Below are positions 60,491 to 64,000 of a stretch of 64,000 nucleotides of DNA, piece after piece. Positions within the stretch are counted from its first letter, which is position 1; each line of letters begins with the position of its first letter. A program made the position numbers and the translations under genes. Source of the stretch: Flavobacteriales bacterium UBA7468 (GTDB lineage Bacteria > Bacteroidota > Bacteroidia > Flavobacteriales_D > Crocinitomicaceae); NCBI GenBank assembly GCA_002478565.1, contig DLPC01000016.1, positions 84,013 through 148,012 of the forward strand. The letters are read 5' to 3'. The notes beneath the pieces were generated by a model, which was not told the DNA's origin, did no database searches, and saw only the letters and a list, made by a program, of their open reading frames with translations.

Positions 60491-61384
60491 ATGAAAAACC
60501 TCGTCTTCCTTATCTTGCTTTTTGCAAGTATAACAAAGGTACAAGCACAGTACAAACCCTTACCCATGCAAAATGCCGAGTGGTATCAAGATGGTGGTAT
60601 TGCCTTATTGAGTTGCCCAACTTGTACTTTCGTTAACTATAAATATTATACGGATGGCGATACGCTGATCAATGCGCAAACGTATGTAAAAATTAAGAAG
60701 GTGGAAGTACCCAACATTAATGATGTGAGTCTTTTTCCGGCCTACACTGGAGCCATTCGTCAAGATACCCTGAACAAAAAAATCTATGTGGTTTTGACCG
60801 ATAGCACAACTGAGCACATCCTCTACGACTTCTCGTTGCAAGTCGGAGATACCATTAATTCAGTGCTTCATACTTTAACAGCAGGTTGCCTTGGATTCAA
60901 TACCGAAACCATCTATCTGATTGACACCATTCAAGTGAACGGTTACGACCATCGTGTTTTCCATTATCAAGGAAGTTGTGTTGGAACCGATGGAAGTTAT
61001 ATTGAGGGCATCGGAAGTGAATACGGCTTACTTTTTCCAAATTTAATGGATATCCAGGAATCGCATTTGAACTGTCTGAAAATTAATAATCAGTCGTATT
61101 ATCCGTATGCAAATGTCACTTGTACTTTGCCAACCATTTCGGTCAACGACCTAAATCAGCTCCTGGACATCAGTATTTTCCCCAATCCAACCTCAGAAAT
61201 ACTCACCATTTCTTTGCCTGAAAATAGTTTAACAACAGAAGCGCATCTTTTTGATGCGGCAGGGAAGGAAGTCTATGATTTTTATCTTTCTTCAGGTGAT
61301 AATCATTTAGATTTAAATGAATTGTATGATGGGGCTTACCTAATGCAAATTGGAAGTCAAAGCTTTAAGATATTTAAGAATTAA
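60491..61384 (+). CDS. T9SS-secreted protein of unknown function
   Basis: 297 residues, starting 3 bp after the previous gene. Signal peptide 1-19 (KVQAQ), a ~190-residue domain with SCPTCTFVNYKYYTDGDTL and VLTDSTTEHILYDFSLQVGD, and the type-A sorting domain ISIFPNPTSEILTISLPEN to FKIFKN. The C-terminal ~80 residues resemble those of the neighbouring secreted protein. Possibly a surface protein with a disulfide-containing beta-sandwich. Confidence 0.82.
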   Translation: MKNLVFLILLFASITKVQAQYKPLPMQNAEWYQDGGIALLSCPTCTFVNYKYYTDGDTLINAQTYVKIKKVEVPNINDVSLFPAYTGAIRQDTLNKKIYVVLTDSTTEHILYDFSLQVGDTINSVLHTLTAGCLGFNTETIYLIDTIQVNGYDHRVFHYQGSCVGTDGSYIEGIGSEYGLLFPNLMDIQESHLNCLKINNQSYYPYANVTCTLPTISVNDLNQLLDISIFPNPTSEILTISLPENSLTTEAHLFDAAGKEVYDFYLSSGDNHLDLNELYDGAYLMQIGSQSFKIFKN

Positions 61385-61483
61385 GAAGCACATACCAATA
61401 TTGATATTTTTCTTTAGGAATTTTATTAATTCATGTTATAAAAAAAACAAAGCATTTTAAAGACGAATTGTACTATTTTCCCC

Positions 61484-61513
61484 TAATATTAAATCCATTC
61501 CGGATTAATATTT
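61484..61513. repeat. Imperfect inverted repeat upstream of last cassette
   Basis: AATCC/GGATT arms with an extended AATATT/AATATT partner and a single-base bulge, 5-base loop. Located 105 bp before the first gene of the last cassette. No T tail, so an operator is more likely than a terminator; weak evidence. Confidence 0.35.
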
Positions 61514-61617
61514 ACTAAAAAATCCTATCAACACTTTTTATTTCGTTCTAAGTCTTAGTAAGGACTTACCAAAAAAATCCTTTCCCGAAGTTTGCCTCCT
61601 AATCGAAGCAACACTTC

Positions 61618-61851
61618 ATGTCTCAACATTCGCATACTTCTATTTTTACCACTGCCTCCGGAGTTCTAGGAGGTGTCGCTAAAGCGGTTACCGCAAAACC
61701 CATTCTTACCGAAATAACCTTTGCTGGATTATCCAATGTGGTGATATATGCGGCGGCATCTGCTGCGGCTGGTTACATCGTGAAGAAATCCATGGATTGC
61801 ATCGCCAAGAGACTTACCGATTACTTCAATAAACAAAAAGAAAGCCGATGA
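61618..61851 (+). CDS. Small membrane protein of unknown function
   Basis: 77 residues with one clear hydrophobic segment (about 40-57, NVVIYAAASAAAGYIVK) and a basic C-terminus (RLTDYFNKQKESR). No family recognised; a pore-forming or membrane-anchor role is conceivable. Its stop overlaps the next ATG (ATGA). First gene of a coupled three-gene cassette. Confidence 0.6.
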   Translation: MSQHSHTSIFTTASGVLGGVAKAVTAKPILTEITFAGLSNVVIYAAASAAAGYIVKKSMDCIAKRLTDYFNKQKESR

Positions 61852-62348
61852 ATAAGGTAGTCGGCATAGCGCTTGGTGCAGGATTGGTTTACGGGATCGT
61901 AAGGCTACTGAGAATGCAGAATGTTTCTGAGGTCGCAAATGCTAGACTTGTGAATCCGCGCATCCATTCGGTTACTCTTGGTGGGATTTCTTTTAGAACG
62001 GAAGTGGAGATCAATAACCCTTCAAGAGATTCTGTGAAGTTGACAAAGCCTGTTGTAACGCTTACCAGTAAAGGAAAGATGCTTACTCAGTCTGATGCAG
62101 AGGATCAAATCATTACTATAAAACCGTTAGGCCTTACCAAAATCGACACCATTGAATTGGAGCTCGATTGGTTCACCCTGAAAGGGCTTGTAGCTAATAT
62201 TATCAAGAATGTGCCGAAAGTGATTGCAGCCTGGAAAGCCGGTGACAAGAAAAACTTGATTGCTCTTTTAGGAGTTCCGCTTGAAATGAACTTCACCACC
62301 TATGTGAATGGCATCTTTTATCAATCCCCTTCAGAAAAACTCATCTGA
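61848..62348 (+). CDS. LEA14-like (LEA type 2 / WHy domain) membrane-anchored protein
   Basis: 166 residues: N-terminal hydrophobic segment (~4-22, VVGIALGAGLVYGIVRLL), then a beta-sandwich resembling LEA type 2 (VNPRIHSVTLGGISFRTEVE, NNPSRDSVKLTKPVVTLTS, LPLG-like turns with TIELELDWFTL), and a helical end. LEA14-like domains bind lipids or proteins in desiccation-linked and secreted contexts. Overlaps the upstream stop by 4 bp and the downstream start by 1 bp. Confidence 0.72.
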   Translation: MNKVVGIALGAGLVYGIVRLLRMQNVSEVANARLVNPRIHSVTLGGISFRTEVEINNPSRDSVKLTKPVVTLTSKGKMLTQSDAEDQIITIKPLGLTKIDTIELELDWFTLKGLVANIIKNVPKVIAAWKAGDKKNLIALLGVPLEMNFTTYVNGIFYQSPSEKLI

Positions 62349-64000
62349 TGAATGCGCTTGCACAAATACCAGCCAAAACCGTAACGAGTGGTTATCGAGC
62401 TATCAAAGATGGGAGCCGTTACAATCAGTATTTCCCCAAACCGGAAGAACGTGATCGTGTGATCATTGAAGACGGTGAGGTGACGGATACTGTGGAGTTA
62501 ATGGAGAAGGTCGTTTGGAAATACCTTGACGACACCAAGCGAATTGCTCCATTACTCCGACGGTCCACGAAGGAGGCAACATGCCGCGCCATTTGGGAAT
62601 TTGTCTATGGCTACATTCAATACAAGTTAGATAAACGCGGCCTGGAGCAACTCAGAAGACCAGCGCGCAGTTGGGCCGAACGAATTACGGGTGTGGACTG
62701 TGATTGCATGAGCATCTTTGTTTCGAGCATTCTTACGAACCTTCAAATCCCACATAAGTTTCGCATCACGATGTACAGTGGTGATTCCTGGCAGCATGTT
62801 TATGTGATTGTGCCACTAGGGGATGAAAATAATTACTGTGTGATTGACGGGGTGGTTTCTGAATTCAACTACGAGAAAAAATATACTAAAAAAATGGACT
62901 TTACTATGAGCTTAAACGGGATCAATGTAGCAGTATTAAGTGGCGTTTCTTCAAACGATCATTACAATGCCGTCATGGCAAATTCACTAACAGGACTTGG
63001 CGCCAGTTCGGGTGCGGAGCTCGATAAAATCTATGAAAACATTGTTGCAACCAGAAATGCGATTGCCCAGGATCCTTCTTTGGTTTCATCTACAGATGAC
63101 CCAAAGGCACTTTTACAAATGTTGGATTATGCCATTCAATACTGGCATACCGATAAAAGAAACCAGGCCTTGGATATTTTGGCTCAAAACGAAGCGCAAT
63201 TGAATCTTCGAAATGGTGTAAAAACCATTAATGGCCTAGAATACGACCCAGATGAATTGACTTTGAGCGGCGTAAACGTGAAGGGCTTTTTTACCAACGT
63301 GAAAAAGTCAGTCAACACTGCAGGTCAAAAGGTTGGTGATGTAGCTAAAAAAGCCGTGAAAGCCGTGGTGAAATACAACCCTTTGACCTTGGCTGCACGT
63401 GGTGGCTTTCTGCTTGCCATGAAGCTCAATTTGGGTAAAATGGCCAACAAACTCAAATGGGGATATGGAACTCCAGAACAAGCCAGAGCAAAAGGCATCG
63501 CACCGGCACAATATCAAAAAAGCAAAACGGCATTGACCAAAGTGGAGCATTTGTTTGCTGATAAATTACAAGGAAGCCGTGAGGTACTGAAAAATACCAT
63601 TTTGAACGGCAGAGCAGGTAATTTAAGTGGTGTTGTCATTGAACAATTACTCGGATACTTGGGTGATCCAGTCACGGCAAGTGCCATTGCAGCAGCAACG
63701 CCGGTGATCATTGCAACAATCAACATCTTAAAAGATGCAGGCCTTGTCGGTAAAGACGAAAAACTAGACATCGATTCATTGACAAAAGAGATGGATGCGG
63801 ATCCAAATGCTGCAAGTGCGTTTTCCGAGATTCAACAAGACGATGCAGGGTCTTCAACAGAAGATACAGATCCGAATGCTCAGACTCCTAAAGCAGTGAC
63901 CAAATCTACTTCAACGGGTGGAGGGATCATGGAGTTCATTAAAAAGAATCCAGTTCCGGTGGCCATTGGTGGAGGTTTATTGGCACTAGGGATTTATCAA
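62348..64000 (+). CDS. Transglutaminase-fold protein, 3' end outside window
   Basis: 551 residues seen, open to the last base. Residues ~75-175 match a transglutaminase/papain-like core: ITGVDCDCMSIFVSSIL (probable nucleophile Cys118), GDSWQHVYVIVP (His150) and CVIDGVVSEFNYEKKY (Asp167). Then comes a lysine/alanine-rich region, a recurring block FTNVKKSVNTAGQKVGDVAKK and NPLTLAARGGFLLAMKLNLG near 350-390, an acidic low-complexity linker, and a hydrophobic segment near 535-550 (NPVPVAIGGGLLALGIY). Probably a cysteine peptidase or cross-linking enzyme with membrane association. Its role is unknown; I suspect membership in a mobile element. Confidence 0.72.
   Translation, partial: MNALAQIPAKTVTSGYRAIKDGSRYNQYFPKPEERDRVIIEDGEVTDTVELMEKVVWKYLDDTKRIAPLLRRSTKEATCRAIWEFVYGYIQYKLDKRGLEQLRRPARSWAERITGVDCDCMSIFVSSILTNLQIPHKFRITMYSGDSWQHVYVIVPLGDENNYCVIDGVVSEFNYEKKYTKKMDFTMSLNGINVAVLSGVSSNDHYNAVMANSLTGLGASSGAELDKIYENIVATRNAIAQDPSLVSSTDDPKALLQMLDYAIQYWHTDKRNQALDILAQNEAQLNLRNGVKTINGLEYDPDELTLSGVNVKGFFTNVKKSVNTAGQKVGDVAKKAVKAVVKYNPLTLAARGGFLLAMKLNLGKMANKLKWGYGTPEQARAKGIAPAQYQKSKTALTKVEHLFADKLQGSREVLKNTILNGRAGNLSGVVIEQLLGYLGDPVTASAIAAATPVIIATINILKDAGLVGKDEKLDIDSLTKEMDADPNAASAFSEIQQDDAGSSTEDTDPNAQTPKAVTKSTSTGGGIMEFIKKNPVPVAIGGGLLALGIYQ

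Noticed and set aside
61385..61617. Right attachment site of the integrative element
   Set aside because: No sequence resembling the tRNA-Ser 3' end was found here or anywhere else to the right of 46078.
1..64000. CRISPR array, rRNA genes, insertion sequences or transposases
   Set aside because: No regularly spaced repeats, no rRNA-like sequence and no DDE or IS200-type transposase protein seen; the only recombinase is the integrase at 46343.

Overview
The window is chromosomal DNA of a member of the Bacteroidota, most likely Flavobacteriales. The evidence is type IX secretion (T9SS) C-terminal domains of both the gliding-associated and PNPA-type kinds, many copies of the Bacteroidota -7 promoter box TAnnTTTG, DUF2795 and DUF4248 proteins, a large outer-membrane TonB-type receptor, menaquinone genes and an almost complete lack of Shine-Dalgarno sequences. 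A Crocinitomicaceae/Cryomorphaceae-like lineage is a guess; the sequence alone does not settle it.

Bases 1-46078 look like ordinary, densely packed core genome. In order: the end of a Ppx/GppA phosphatase gene and hisS; a leftward run (VWA membrane protein, YiiX-like hydrolase, ElaA-like acetyltransferase, M13 metallopeptidase); thiolase; a SRPBCC protein; an ABC exporter with a LolA-like partner; a lipoprotein and an FkbM methyltransferase; S9 and S8 peptidases, a GNAT and trxB; a TerC protein facing an Entner-Doudoroff operon (zwf-pgl-edd); two tandem giant secreted proteins with gliding-type C-termini; DUF2795; ispH and a cobalamin adenosyltransferase; an aminotransferase; an ECF-like sigma factor and ffh; an M50-like protease; glmM-ribH-TPR; a TonB-type receptor; and a menaquinone operon (thioesterase, menF, menD) that continues into a second TerC gene and an unknown helical protein. 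Several convergent neighbours overlap at their stop codons.

At 45991-46078 lies tRNA-Ser(UGA) with an encoded CCA. Just downstream sit a strong terminator, three copies of a two-half-site motif (TACCannnTGTACy) and a Bacteroidota-type tyrosine recombinase. This is the classic start of an integrative element. The following DNA is visibly more AT-rich and carries a DUF4248 protein, a SEC-C protein paired with a coiled-coil protein, and a DUF2971 protein, all plausible cargo or defence genes. I found no second copy of the tRNA 3' end before 64000, so the right boundary is unknown.

From 51130 a tightly coupled four-gene signalling operon (small Cys-containing protein, multi-pass membrane protein started at TTG, one-TM histidine kinase, LuxR-type response regulator) precedes a row of three T9SS-exported proteins, one of 1679 residues with Asp-box propeller and beta-helix parts. 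The window ends inside a translationally coupled cassette: small membrane protein, LEA14-like protein, and a transglutaminase-fold protein running off the end. This last cassette and the four-gene signalling operon are the best candidates for undescribed systems.
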